Source: Oscillospiraceae bacterium (lineage in GTDB: Bacteria > Bacillota > Clostridia > Oscillospirales > Ruminococcaceae). Taken from it: a stretch of 45,408 nucleotides of DNA. Shown here in pieces: positions 17,194-23,862 of this stretch. The first letter of the stretch is position 1. Every line of letters starts with the position of its first letter. A program made the translations under genes and the position numbers. The notes beneath the pieces are model-generated. The model saw nothing but the letters and a program-made list of their open reading frames with translations, was not told where the DNA came from and ran no database searches. The stretch is from contig JAFTQJ010000075.1 in the NCBI GenBank assembly GCA_017462785.1, positions 1 to 45,408 on the forward strand, written 5' to 3'.

Positions 17194-17921
17194 ACGCCGT
17201 TCACCGCCCTTTCAAATACTTCTTCGAGGGTTGCCGCATTGTATTTTGCAAGCAGCTCCTGCGGTGTTCCCTCTGCAAGGAATACGCCGTCCTTCATGAT
17301 GGCACAGCGGTCGGCAGTATTCTGCACCTCCTGCATGTGGTGGGACGAGAGGAGGAACGCCGTGCCGTATTCCTTTGCACAGCGGCGGATGGTCTTGCGG
17401 ATGTCGAGGGAATTGAGGACATCCAGACCGCTGGTGGGTTCATCGAGAATGGCAAGTCTGGGCTTGGGCATGACGGTTCTTGCAAGTACGAGCTTGCGGG
17501 TCATGCCACGGCTGTAGGTGGAGATTTTCCGGTTCAGGGCATCGCCCAGACCGCAGATCTCCTCGCCGAGCTGAACGCATGCTTTCTGTTCATCATATTC
17601 CTTGAAATACAGACCGGCAATGAATTCAAGGTACTGTCTGCCGGTCATGCTCCGGTAGGCACCGGCTTCATCGGGGAGATAGCAGATATTGGCACGCACC
17701 AGCTCCGGATGCTCCTTAACGCTGTGTCCGGCGATCAGGGCATCGCCGCTGTCGGGGTGCAGGAGCGTAGCAAGCATTCGCAGAATGGTGGTTTTGCCGG
17801 CTCCGTTCATGCCCATCAGACCGAAGATTTCGCCCTCCATGATCTGGAATGATACATCATTGACGGCTTGTTTTTTGCCGTAGGCTTTGGATAGGTGCTG
17901 CACATCAAGTGCGATATTCAT
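17190..17921 (-). CDS. ABC transporter ATP-binding protein (NatA-like)
   Basis: A 243-residue nucleotide-binding subunit for the adjoining permease. Walker A GMNGAGKT (37-44), Walker B LAILDE (156-161) and the switch histidine H194 are present. The signature is the unusual YSRGMTRK (136-143) instead of LSGGQ, a variation common in NatA/CcmA-type exporters. A good AAGGAGG site precedes the ATG at 17921, 26 bp after the radical SAM gene, with no terminator between them. Confidence 0.95.
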   Translation of the reverse strand: MNIALDVQHLSKAYGKKQAVNDVSFQIMEGEIFGLMGMNGAGKTTILRMLATLLHPDSGDALIAGHSVKEHPELVRANICYLPDEAGAYRSMTGRQYLEFIAGLYFKEYDEQKACVQLGEEICGLGDALNRKISTYSRGMTRKLVLARTVMPKPRLAILDEPTSGLDVLNSLDIRKTIRRCAKEYGTAFLLSSHHMQEVQNTADRCAIMKDGVFLAEGTPQELLAKYNAATLEEVFERAVNGV

Positions 17922-17947
17922 GTTGGATTCCTCCTTGTTGTGTAGGA

Positions 17948-19288
17948 TTAAAGATACCTCGACAGCTTCTCCCCCCAGATTCCGATCCTTTTATAGGTGA
18001 TCCGCTTGCAGAGGTAATCGGAGAATTTGCCGAATTTGCGGTACAGCAGATTGAATGCGAGATAGGCGGCACGCTGTTTTTTGTGCTCCGGCATCCGGCG
18101 GAGGATGTTCTTCAGGCTGTAGATCTGCCGGTAGATCCAGAGATAGCCGTCATACAGCTCCTCGGCGGTCATGCCCGTTGGCTTGAACACCACATGTGCG
18201 GTATTGTAGAGGGAGAGGTCATCCGTCACGATGCGTCCTGCCGCTTTCATCCGGTCGTACAGTGCGGTGCCCGGATAGGGGGTCAGGATGTGGGAGGTGA
18301 CGGTTTCGATTTTATTCTTCACGATCCAGTCAAGCGTTGCCTGAAAGGTTTCCTTGGTGTCACCGTCCAACCCGAATACAAGGCTGGCATTGATCATGAT
18401 GCCCCTGTCGTGAATGGCTCTGACGGCGGTTTCATAATTGTCCGTGTGATTCTGTACCTTGTGGACATCGCTGATGGAAGCCGGATTGATGCTCTCAAAG
18501 CCGATGAACAGACTCTGACAGCCGCTTTCTGCCATCAGGTCGAGCAGCTCGGCATCATAGGCGGCATTGATGGAAACAGCGGCATTCCACTTGAGCTTCA
18601 GGGGCTTGATGGCATGCAGGAACTGTTTTGTCCATGCCGGATTGCCGGCGAAATTATCATCAATGAACATGATGTGCTTGGAACCGACCGCCTGAATATC
18701 CGCCAGAACATCGGCAATTTCACGGTTCACATATTTCTGGTCGCTGCCGCTGTTGTAGCAGAAATCACAGCGGAACGGACAGCCACGGCTGGTGTGGATG
18801 ACATTGCAGTAGAGGTATTCCTCCGGTCTGACGCTCTTGTAAGCGGGCGGTACGATGTCCCTGCCTGTGAGGGGCTTTTTGCAGCGGTAGACCTTTTGCA
18901 GACAGCCGTCAGCACAATCCTGCACAATGTCGTGCCATGTTCCCTCGGCTGCACCGATGCAGAGCACATCGAATGTATCCTCCGGAATCATGTGGGAGGC
19001 AGTCGTGATATGGATGCCGCCTGCCACCACCGGAATGCCCTGTTTCCGGAAACGCTCTGCAATGGCGGCGGCACGGGGCAGGGTGTCCACGGTCACGGAA
19101 ATGCCCACCAGATCGGGCTGATCGTCGTAACAAATCTCCTGAATGTTCTCGTTTTCCAGCGAAACACGGTGCTCCCCCTCCAGCATCTGCATGATGGTCA
19201 GAAGTCCCAGCGGCGGTGCCATGTGGAGCTTGATGTCCGTGTCCATGGGGCGTTTTTTCATCTTCGGCTGTATCAGCTTGATATACAT
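17948..19288 (-). CDS. B12-binding-type radical SAM protein
   Basis: A 446-residue protein with an N-terminal cobalamin-binding-like Rossmann domain (about 20-135, LVGISVTVDT and PVVAGGIH) and a radical SAM barrel (about 160-380), with the cluster cysteines C170, C174 and C177 in SRGCPFRCDFC. A C-terminal region of DUF4070 type follows. Relatives methylate or rearrange unreactive carbons (BchE, hopanoid methylases, peptide or antibiotic methyltransferases). The B12 domain lacks a clear DxHxxG ligand motif. It is the first gene of the unit with the ABC transporter and two-component system, under its own consensus-like promoter. No precursor peptide gene is visible next to it, so a lipid or envelope substrate is as likely as a peptide. 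Confidence 0.88.
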   Translation of the reverse strand: MYIKLIQPKMKKRPMDTDIKLHMAPPLGLLTIMQMLEGEHRVSLENENIQEICYDDQPDLVGISVTVDTLPRAAAIAERFRKQGIPVVAGGIHITTASHMIPEDTFDVLCIGAAEGTWHDIVQDCADGCLQKVYRCKKPLTGRDIVPPAYKSVRPEEYLYCNVIHTSRGCPFRCDFCYNSGSDQKYVNREIADVLADIQAVGSKHIMFIDDNFAGNPAWTKQFLHAIKPLKLKWNAAVSINAAYDAELLDLMAESGCQSLFIGFESINPASISDVHKVQNHTDNYETAVRAIHDRGIMINASLVFGLDGDTKETFQATLDWIVKNKIETVTSHILTPYPGTALYDRMKAAGRIVTDDLSLYNTAHVVFKPTGMTAEELYDGYLWIYRQIYSLKNILRRMPEHKKQRAAYLAFNLLYRKFGKFSDYLCKRITYKRIGIWGEKLSRYL

Positions 19289-19327
19289 ATTCCCATCCTC
19301 CTGTCTGCGGAATGATCCTGTAATTTC

Positions 19328-19356
19328 AGTATATCACAGCTTTTATCCTTTGTCAA
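19328..19356 (-). promoter_or_regulatory. Promoter of the radical SAM-ABC-two-component operon
   Basis: On the minus strand TTGACA (19351-19356), a 17-nt spacer and TATACT (19328-19333). Initiation is expected near 19321, about 33 nt before the ATG at 19288. Confidence 0.85.
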
Positions 19357-19358
19357 GT

Positions 19359-19385
19359 AGTTTTTATTGAAAAACAATAAAAACT
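19359..19385. promoter_or_regulatory. 27-bp perfect dyad between divergent promoters
   Basis: An 11-bp arm AGTTTTTATTG (19359-19369) and its exact inverse (19375-19385) surround AAAAA. It starts 2 bp upstream of the -35 of the radical SAM operon and lies upstream of the DtxR promoter. It could be an operator for the linked response regulator or the DtxR-type protein. As RNA it would fold, but it lies outside both predicted transcripts. Confidence 0.6.
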
Positions 19386-19471
19386 TTCTGGATTTCAGAA
19401 TATTTGGATTTTGCAGACTGAAAACGGAGGAACGGGAATAGGATAGAATGAAACATTTCCGGCGGAAAAGG

Positions 19472-19500
19472 TTGATTTTTTTCAGGAAATATGTTAAAAT
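19472..19500 (+). promoter_or_regulatory. Promoter of the DtxR-PPTase pair
   Basis: TTGATT (19472-19477), a 17-nt spacer and TAAAAT (19495-19500). Initiation near 19507 excludes the in-frame ATG at 19448 and supports the start at 19547. Confidence 0.7.
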
Positions 19501-19546
19501 GAGAGGAGAGAATGTGGAAACACCAAACGGAAAGGAGCATCATCAC

Positions 19547-19942
19547 ATGTCATTACATGAATCCGGCGAGGATTACCTTGAAACGATCTATTTGCTGCAC
19601 CAGAAAACCCCCTATGTCCGTTCCGTGGATATTGCCAATGAGCTTGGCTACACCAAGGCGAGCATCAGCCGGGCGATGCGGATCCTGCGTGAAGCGGGTC
19701 TGATCACGGTCGCAGAGGATGGGGATGTACGCCTGACAAAAGCTGGTTTAAAGAAGGCGGTGGAGGTGTATGAACGCCACACGCTCATCACGGACTTTTT
19801 CGAGCAGTTTCTCGGCGTGAATGAGATCACAGCGGAGAAGGATGCCTGCAAGATCGAGCATGTCATCAGTGAGGAGACCTATCTGCGTCTGCGTTCCTAT
19901 ATGACAAAACAGGGCTACGATCCGAAGAAGGTCAAGGCATGA
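19547..19942 (+). CDS. DtxR/MntR-family metal-dependent regulator, short form
   Basis: A 131-residue metalloregulator: winged HTH (about 5-65) and dimerisation/metal domain (about 70-125), with no SH3-like third domain, as in MntR. By alignment from memory with B. subtilis MntR, the site-forming residues are D9, E12, H78, E104 and H105. C101 falls where MntR has E99 and DtxR has C102 (DACKIEHV here). That cysteine points to an iron-type rather than manganese-type site, but metal choice is inference. The ATG at 19547 follows AAAGGAG by 9 nt; the longer open frame begins before the promoter. The stop overlaps the PPTase start (ATGA). Confidence 0.88.
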   Translation: MSLHESGEDYLETIYLLHQKTPYVRSVDIANELGYTKASISRAMRILREAGLITVAEDGDVRLTKAGLKKAVEVYERHTLITDFFEQFLGVNEITAEKDACKIEHVISEETYLRLRSYMTKQGYDPKKVKA

Positions 19943-20535
19943 CGGAGCGTCTGCCGCTTCCTCCGGAGTGGGGGATGCTGTATGCACTGCCGATGCCGGA
20001 TGTACCGAAAAAGGAGCATCATGCAATTGCCCACGGACTTTTGCAGGAAAAGCTGCCGGAATATGCAGCCGCCTGCGATATTGCAGTCGGGAGCACTTCG
20101 CTCCGCTTCGGGAAGAACGGAAAGCCCTCATTTGCGGAGCATCCGGAGATCCAGTTCAACCTGAGCCATTGTGAGGGGCTTGCGGTCTGTCTGTTTTCGC
20201 CGCATGAATGCGGTGCGGACTGTGAATCCATCCGGAAGTACAAGCGGCGTACAGCGGAGCGTGTATGCAGTGCACAGGAGCTGGAGGCTCTGGAACATGC
20301 CGATGATCCGGATTTTCTGTTCACAAGACTCTGGACGCTGAAAGAGGCATATGTGAAAGCCATCGGCATCGGGATCTCATTTCCGATGCGTGAGGCATCG
20401 TTTGCCTTTGATGGGGACGGTATCCTGTCCTCACGGGAAGATGCGTCATTTTCGCAGTTTCTGTACAGGGAGCATATTGTAAGCGTCTGTGTGCTGGGAA
20501 AAATGCCGGAGCAGAGGGTCATTACAATCATATAA
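19939..20535 (+). CDS. Sfp-type 4'-phosphopantetheinyl transferase
   Basis: A 198-residue enzyme that moves phosphopantetheine from CoA onto a serine of acyl- or peptidyl-carrier proteins. Family motifs are all present: GKPSF (61-65), FNLSH (73-77), metal-binding D94 and E96 in GADCES (commonly GVDVE), and WTLKEAYVKAIG (132-143) with K135, E136 and K140. Its size fits the F/KES branch. It is translationally coupled to the DtxR-type regulator upstream, an unusual pairing that hints at metal-linked carrier-protein activation. No carrier protein or synthetase is present in the window, so the substrate is unknown. Confidence 0.93.
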   Translation: MTERLPLPPEWGMLYALPMPDVPKKEHHAIAHGLLQEKLPEYAAACDIAVGSTSLRFGKNGKPSFAEHPEIQFNLSHCEGLAVCLFSPHECGADCESIRKYKRRTAERVCSAQELEALEHADDPDFLFTRLWTLKEAYVKAIGIGISFPMREASFAFDGDGILSSREDASFSQFLYREHIVSVCVLGKMPEQRVITII

Positions 20536-20538
20536 GAT

Positions 20539-20545
20539 ACTCCCC
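20539..20545. repeat. Target-site duplication, left copy (ACTCCCC)
   Basis: ACTCCCC lies directly before repeat copy 3 and recurs at 20708-20714 directly after it. A perfect 7-bp direct repeat touching both element ends is the footprint of transposition. Confidence 0.75.
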
Positions 20546-20707
20546 CAGCTTGTAGAAAAAGTCCTTTTTCTCAGGGTTGGGCATCCTGTAACTGCCCCCA
20601 CCCCAACCCCTCCCCGAGGGGAGGGGCTATATTGCGAGGGTACTGCGTACCCTCAACCCGCCAAAGGACTTCGTCCTTTGAACCTAACAAGGTTTTTCGA
20701 CAGACTG
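20546..20707. repeat. MITE-like structured repeat, copy 3, with target duplication
   Basis: A 162-bp copy with ends CAGCTTGTAGAAAAA and TTTTTCGACAGACTG (imperfect terminal inverted repeats), flanked by ACTCCCC on both sides (20539-20545, 20708-20714). The right duplicate is part of the terminator stem at 20711-20728. The element therefore seems to have inserted at the 5' edge of the PPTase terminator and rebuilt it through the duplication. The left third differs from copies 1 and 2 while the right two thirds are identical. No transposase is encoded. Confidence 0.88.
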
Positions 20708-20710
20708 ACT

Positions 20711-20733
20711 CCCCGCCGGTTGGCGGGGATTTT
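20711..20733 (+). terminator. Intrinsic terminator of the PPTase gene, displaced by the repeat
   Basis: CCCCGCC (20711-20717), loop GGTT, GGCGGGG (20722-20728), then ATTTTT. Before insertion it would have lain within about 6 bp of the PPTase stop; it is now about 175 bp away. The stem also follows the convergent dCMP deaminase stop, but without a T-tract on that strand. Confidence 0.8.
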
Positions 20734-20736
20734 TCA

Positions 20737-21225
20737 TCAATAGCCGAATGTACCGTTCAGAGATTCATCATTCTCGATCCAGTCCGCTACCTTGATCACA
20801 CGGTATTCATTTTCTGTATCACGAATGATCACCGTTTCAATGCCGGCATTGATGATCAGCCTCTTACACATAGAACAGCTACTGGACATACTGATATAAT
20901 CACCTGTACTTACCTCCCTACCGGAGAGATAAAGCACTGCACCGATCATTTTATTGCGTTCTGCACTGATAATGGCATTTGCTTCCGCATGAACACTGCG
21001 GCAAAGCTCATAGCGTTCACCTCGGGGAATGTTCATCTGCTGGCGGATACAATATCCTAAATCGGTGCAGTTTTTTCGTCCTCTTGGTGCACCGACATAG
21101 CCGGTAGAAATGACTTCATCATTTTTGACGATCACAGCCCCATAATGTCTACGCAGGCAAGTACAGCGTTTGGAAACCACATCCGCAAGATCAAGATAAT
21201 AGTTGATTTTATCACGCCGTTCCAT
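20737..21225 (-). CDS. Deoxycytidylate (dCMP) deaminase family protein
   Basis: A 162-residue zinc-dependent deaminase, expected to convert dCMP to dUMP for thymidylate synthesis; ComEB-type relatives have the same fold. The zinc/catalytic motifs are H79-A80-E81 in SVHAEANAI, and C117 and C120 in SCSMCKR (the usual proline before the first cysteine is serine here). N-terminal CTCLRRHYGAVIVKNDEV matches family members. The ATG at 21225 is 2 bp after the upstream esterase stop and about 10 nt from a GGAG; a longer open frame would overlap the esterase. It is the last gene of the rex operon. Confidence 0.9.
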   Translation of the reverse strand: MERRDKINYYLDLADVVSKRCTCLRRHYGAVIVKNDEVISTGYVGAPRGRKNCTDLGYCIRQQMNIPRGERYELCRSVHAEANAIISAERNKMIGAVLYLSGREVSTGDYISMSSSCSMCKRLIINAGIETVIIRDTENEYRVIKVADWIENDESLNGTFGY

Positions 21226-21227
21226 GA

Positions 21228-22733
21228 TTAATCCACTCCGTTCGTCCGGAACGGTGCCAGCGGCAGACCGTTCTTTGCAAAAACAGTCACAGGAAGGTAA
21301 TTTCTCCAGCCGTACCTTGCAGCCGCAGGATGGGGTACCTCCTTGCTGTGCACAAAGATGGTGCTGCCGTTCAGCTCTGCCTTTGCCGGATGCCAGATGC
21401 CGTCCGTGCCGCAAAGCTCAAAGCCGCCCTCTCCCCTGCTTTCCAGACCGCATTCCGCATCGTCAAGATACACACGGATGCCGTTTTCCTCCGGCAGTGC
21501 AAAGCGGAGCATGGGGGCTGTGGTGTTCTCCGTTTCCAGATGGTAGACCTGTGAGATCGCCTGCAAGTACAGGCGGTGTGCAGGGATCCGCTTTTCCTTG
21601 GGATGGATCTCGTTGAATTCGCCCTGTTCAAAATTCACCGCAAGTCCGGTATGCTTCACATTCCGGAACACCCTCTCCTGTGCTTCACGGATGGGGCACC
21701 AGTCAGTCCGGTCGGGAGCATCCTCCACGCCGTAGATCGGGAGCTGCACCATGAGGAAGGGCAGTTCCTCGTCACAGAAATCCGTTCTCCACTGGCGGAT
21801 GAGGGAGCAGAGGAGCGTGTAATAGCTCTCCGATCGGTGCTCGTCGGATTCACCCTGATAATAGATCACACCACCCAGCGTGTAGGGAATGATCCGGCTG
21901 ACCATGGTGTCATACAGACCATGCGGACGCATGGGATTCTTGGGGGCGTGGGGTCCGGGGTAGCGGTTTTCGCCGCATTTTTCGAGCACCTCCGCCCATT
22001 TGATCTGCGGATTCTCTGCATAGCATTTTCCGACACGTTCATTCCACGCATTGTGGTATTCAAGATAGGCATCATAGGCACGGTTGGCTTCCTCATCGGT
22101 AAGTCCGGCTGTGCCCTTTTCGTAGTCCTCCAGATACAGCCTGCCGACGGCGGTTTCCATGAGCATTTCACGGCTCATCCATGCACTTGCGGACGTGCCG
22201 CCGTAATTGCAGTTGACAAGTCCGATGGTCACGCCGAGCTTTTCCGCAAGCTCCCTTGCGAAGAAATAGCCGACCGCCGACCAGTAGGGGCAGGAATCGG
22301 GGAAGGGCAGATTCCAGCAGGAAGCCGCTTCTTCCTGATCGAACTGTTCATCCATATAGCCACGCTTGCAGACATGATAGAGGCGGACATTGGAATCCGC
22401 ACAGTCTGCAAGTGCCTCCTGTGCACCGTCTGCGTCCTTGAGGTTGTATTCCATATTGGACTGACCGCCGCAGAGCCAGACCTCACCGATCATCACATCC
22501 GCAATCTCGGCGGTTTCCGTGCCGTCAGTGATGGAAATGGTGTAGGGACCGCCTGCCGGAAGGGGGGGCAGGATGATCTCCCATCTGCCGCCGGCAGCCG
22601 GAACGGAGGAACGGGAGATGCTGCCAAGACGAAGCGTCACAGTGCTGCCGTCTTTACAGCTGCCGAAGATGCGGACGGGCTTTTCACGCTGGAGTACTGC
22701 ATGCTCTGTAAAAATGGGGGCAAATTTCAGCAT
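21228..22733 (-). CDS. Cytosolic SGNH acetylesterase (sialate O-acetylesterase family)
   Basis: A 501-residue SGNH-hydrolase of the sialate O-acetylesterase type; some relatives (CE20) remove acetyl groups from xylan. Motifs are nucleophile S92 in CGGQSNMEY, NYGGTSASAW (oxyanion block), YYQGESD, and the C-terminal block EIHPKEK carrying the likely catalytic His. There is an N-terminal beta-rich domain (about 1-75). It lacks a signal peptide, so it should act inside the cell, for example on imported acetylated oligosaccharides. That would complement the secreted xylanases, but this is inference. It starts one base after the rex stop (TGATATG), with its ribosome site inside rex. Confidence 0.88.
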   Translation of the reverse strand: MLKFAPIFTEHAVLQREKPVRIFGSCKDGSTVTLRLGSISRSSVPAAGGRWEIILPPLPAGGPYTISITDGTETAEIADVMIGEVWLCGGQSNMEYNLKDADGAQEALADCADSNVRLYHVCKRGYMDEQFDQEEAASCWNLPFPDSCPYWSAVGYFFARELAEKLGVTIGLVNCNYGGTSASAWMSREMLMETAVGRLYLEDYEKGTAGLTDEEANRAYDAYLEYHNAWNERVGKCYAENPQIKWAEVLEKCGENRYPGPHAPKNPMRPHGLYDTMVSRIIPYTLGGVIYYQGESDEHRSESYYTLLCSLIRQWRTDFCDEELPFLMVQLPIYGVEDAPDRTDWCPIREAQERVFRNVKHTGLAVNFEQGEFNEIHPKEKRIPAHRLYLQAISQVYHLETENTTAPMLRFALPEENGIRVYLDDAECGLESRGEGGFELCGTDGIWHPAKAELNGSTIFVHSKEVPHPAAARYGWRNYLPVTVFAKNGLPLAPFRTNGVD

Positions 22734-22734
22734 A

Positions 22735-23412
22735 TCATTCTTCCTTTCGCTGTTCCTGCTGGATCACCTGTTCGAGATCATGGGAGATCATGGCGAGGGA
22801 TACAGCAAGATTTTCATTATGGACGATCATGGATTCCGGAGTATCGAGGTGTGCCGTGGAAAAATTCCAGATGGCACGGATACCGCCCTCCATCATGGTA
22901 TTGCAGACATTCTGTGCCTGTTCGGGCTTGGTGGTGATGATGCCGATATGGACATGGATCAGCTTGCAGATATGAGGCAGATCCTGAATATTGTACACAC
23001 GGATGCCGCTGATCTCCGTACCGATTTTTTCGGGGTCATTGTCAAAGGCGGCAGCGATCCGCATGCCGCAGTCCTGAAAGCCCTGAAAGGACAGCAGGGC
23101 AGCACCGAGATGACCGACACCGACAAGAATTGCCGCCTTGGTATTCTGGTAGCCGAGAAATTCTTCCAGATCTGCGGTCAGCTTGGCAATGCAGTAGCCG
23201 ACCTTGGGTCTGCCGCCGCTTTTGCTTGCAGCGGACAGATCTTTCCGCACCTGCACTTCATTCAGTCCGAGGGCTGTTGCAACGGCGGTTGCGGAAATAT
23301 TGGTTTTTCCTGCTTCTGCCTGTGTTTTCAGATAATTCAGATAAACCGGCAGCCGCCGCAGTGTGGGTTTGGACACGCCACGGGATGCAGGATCGTTCAG
23401 TTTTATGCTCAA
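22735..23412 (-). CDS. rex: Redox-sensing transcriptional repressor Rex
   Basis: A 225-residue repressor that reads the NADH/NAD+ ratio and controls fermentation genes. The winged HTH (about 12-75; KTNISATAVATALGL and QVRKDLS) and Rossmann domain (VGVGHLG, 97-103; acidic D124 after the second strand) are clear. The start is TTG at 23412, six bases after GGAGGGA, giving MSIKLNDPAS. The earlier in-frame ATG (23508) lies upstream of the -35 box and cannot be transcribed. Here it heads an operon with an acetylesterase and a dCMP deaminase rather than fermentation genes. An ACAAAG/CTTTGT dyad inside its promoter could mediate autoregulation. Confidence 0.95.
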   Translation of the reverse strand: MSIKLNDPASRGVSKPTLRRLPVYLNYLKTQAEAGKTNISATAVATALGLNEVQVRKDLSAASKSGGRPKVGYCIAKLTADLEEFLGYQNTKAAILVGVGHLGAALLSFQGFQDCGMRIAAAFDNDPEKIGTEISGIRVYNIQDLPHICKLIHVHIGIITTKPEQAQNVCNTMMEGGIRAIWNFSTAHLDTPESMIVHNENLAVSLAMISHDLEQVIQQEQRKEE

Positions 23413-23446
23413 AGGGATCCCTCCGTTCAAAAAAGCTTCTATCTTT

Positions 23447-23475
23447 ATTATACAAAGTCCGGAATGCTTTGTCAA
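23447..23475 (-). promoter_or_regulatory. Consensus promoter of rex with internal dyad
   Basis: On the minus strand TTGACA (23470-23475), a 17-nt spacer and TATAAT (23447-23452): a perfect match. ACAAAG (23452-23457) and CTTTGT (23467-23472) form an inverted repeat between the boxes. This is only loosely like the known Rex operator, TTGTGAA-type arms. Confidence 0.85.
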
Positions 23476-23508
23476 TGTCAATCGAGAAATTTTTCCTGAT
23501 AAAATCAA

Positions 23509-23538
23509 TTCCCCTCCGGAACAGCATCCGGAGGGGAA
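23509..23538 (-). terminator. Terminator after the Gld-like operon
   Basis: A 12-bp stem, TTCCCCTCCGGA (23509-23520) with TCCGGAGGGGAA (23527-23538), lies 4 bp beyond the small gene's stop on the minus strand and is followed by a T-rich stretch. Confidence 0.75.
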
Positions 23539-23542
23539 TGGG

Positions 23543-23824
23543 TCAGTTTTTATTCGCTCTTTCCAGCCATGTCACTGCAACATCCAGTGCATCATAGAGG
23601 CTTTCACGCTCGGAGGACTTTACGATCGCTTCAATGGGGTTCAGCTTTTCATCCGTGGACATCTGATAAAGCCGCACCTTACGGGAAACAGCAACGCCGT
23701 TTTCCTCCTGCTGCTTCTCAATTACCATACGGATCACATAAGGATCGCACATGTAACCGAAAAAGATCTCGTTGTCTGTGCGTACCAGAGGGTAGCCTTT
23801 GTATGTCATGAACTGATTTTCCAT
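23543..23824 (-). CDS. Small conserved-looking protein of unknown function
   Basis: A 93-residue soluble protein (MENQFMTYKGYPLV...), with no signal peptide, membrane helix or cysteine motif and only one Cys. It looks like an alpha/beta fold with a helical C-terminus (SLYDALDVAVTWLERA). The ATG at 23824 is 5 nt after AAAGGAG, which decides the start over ATGs further upstream. It follows the DUF4340 gene by 38 bp and is followed by a terminator, so it is the last gene of the ABC operon. I do not recognise its family. Confidence 0.75.
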   Translation of the reverse strand: MENQFMTYKGYPLVRTDNEIFFGYMCDPYVIRMVIEKQQEENGVAVSRKVRLYQMSTDEKLNPIEAIVKSSERESLYDALDVAVTWLERANKN

Positions 23825-23862
23825 GTCTGCTCCTTTCCGCATTTCTGCATTGCGGCGGTGCA

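Noticed and set aside
19289..19546. Peptide precursor gene for the radical SAM protein
   Set aside because: No short open frame with a ribosome site was found here or in the 17922-17947 gap; the interval is filled by two promoters and a dyad.
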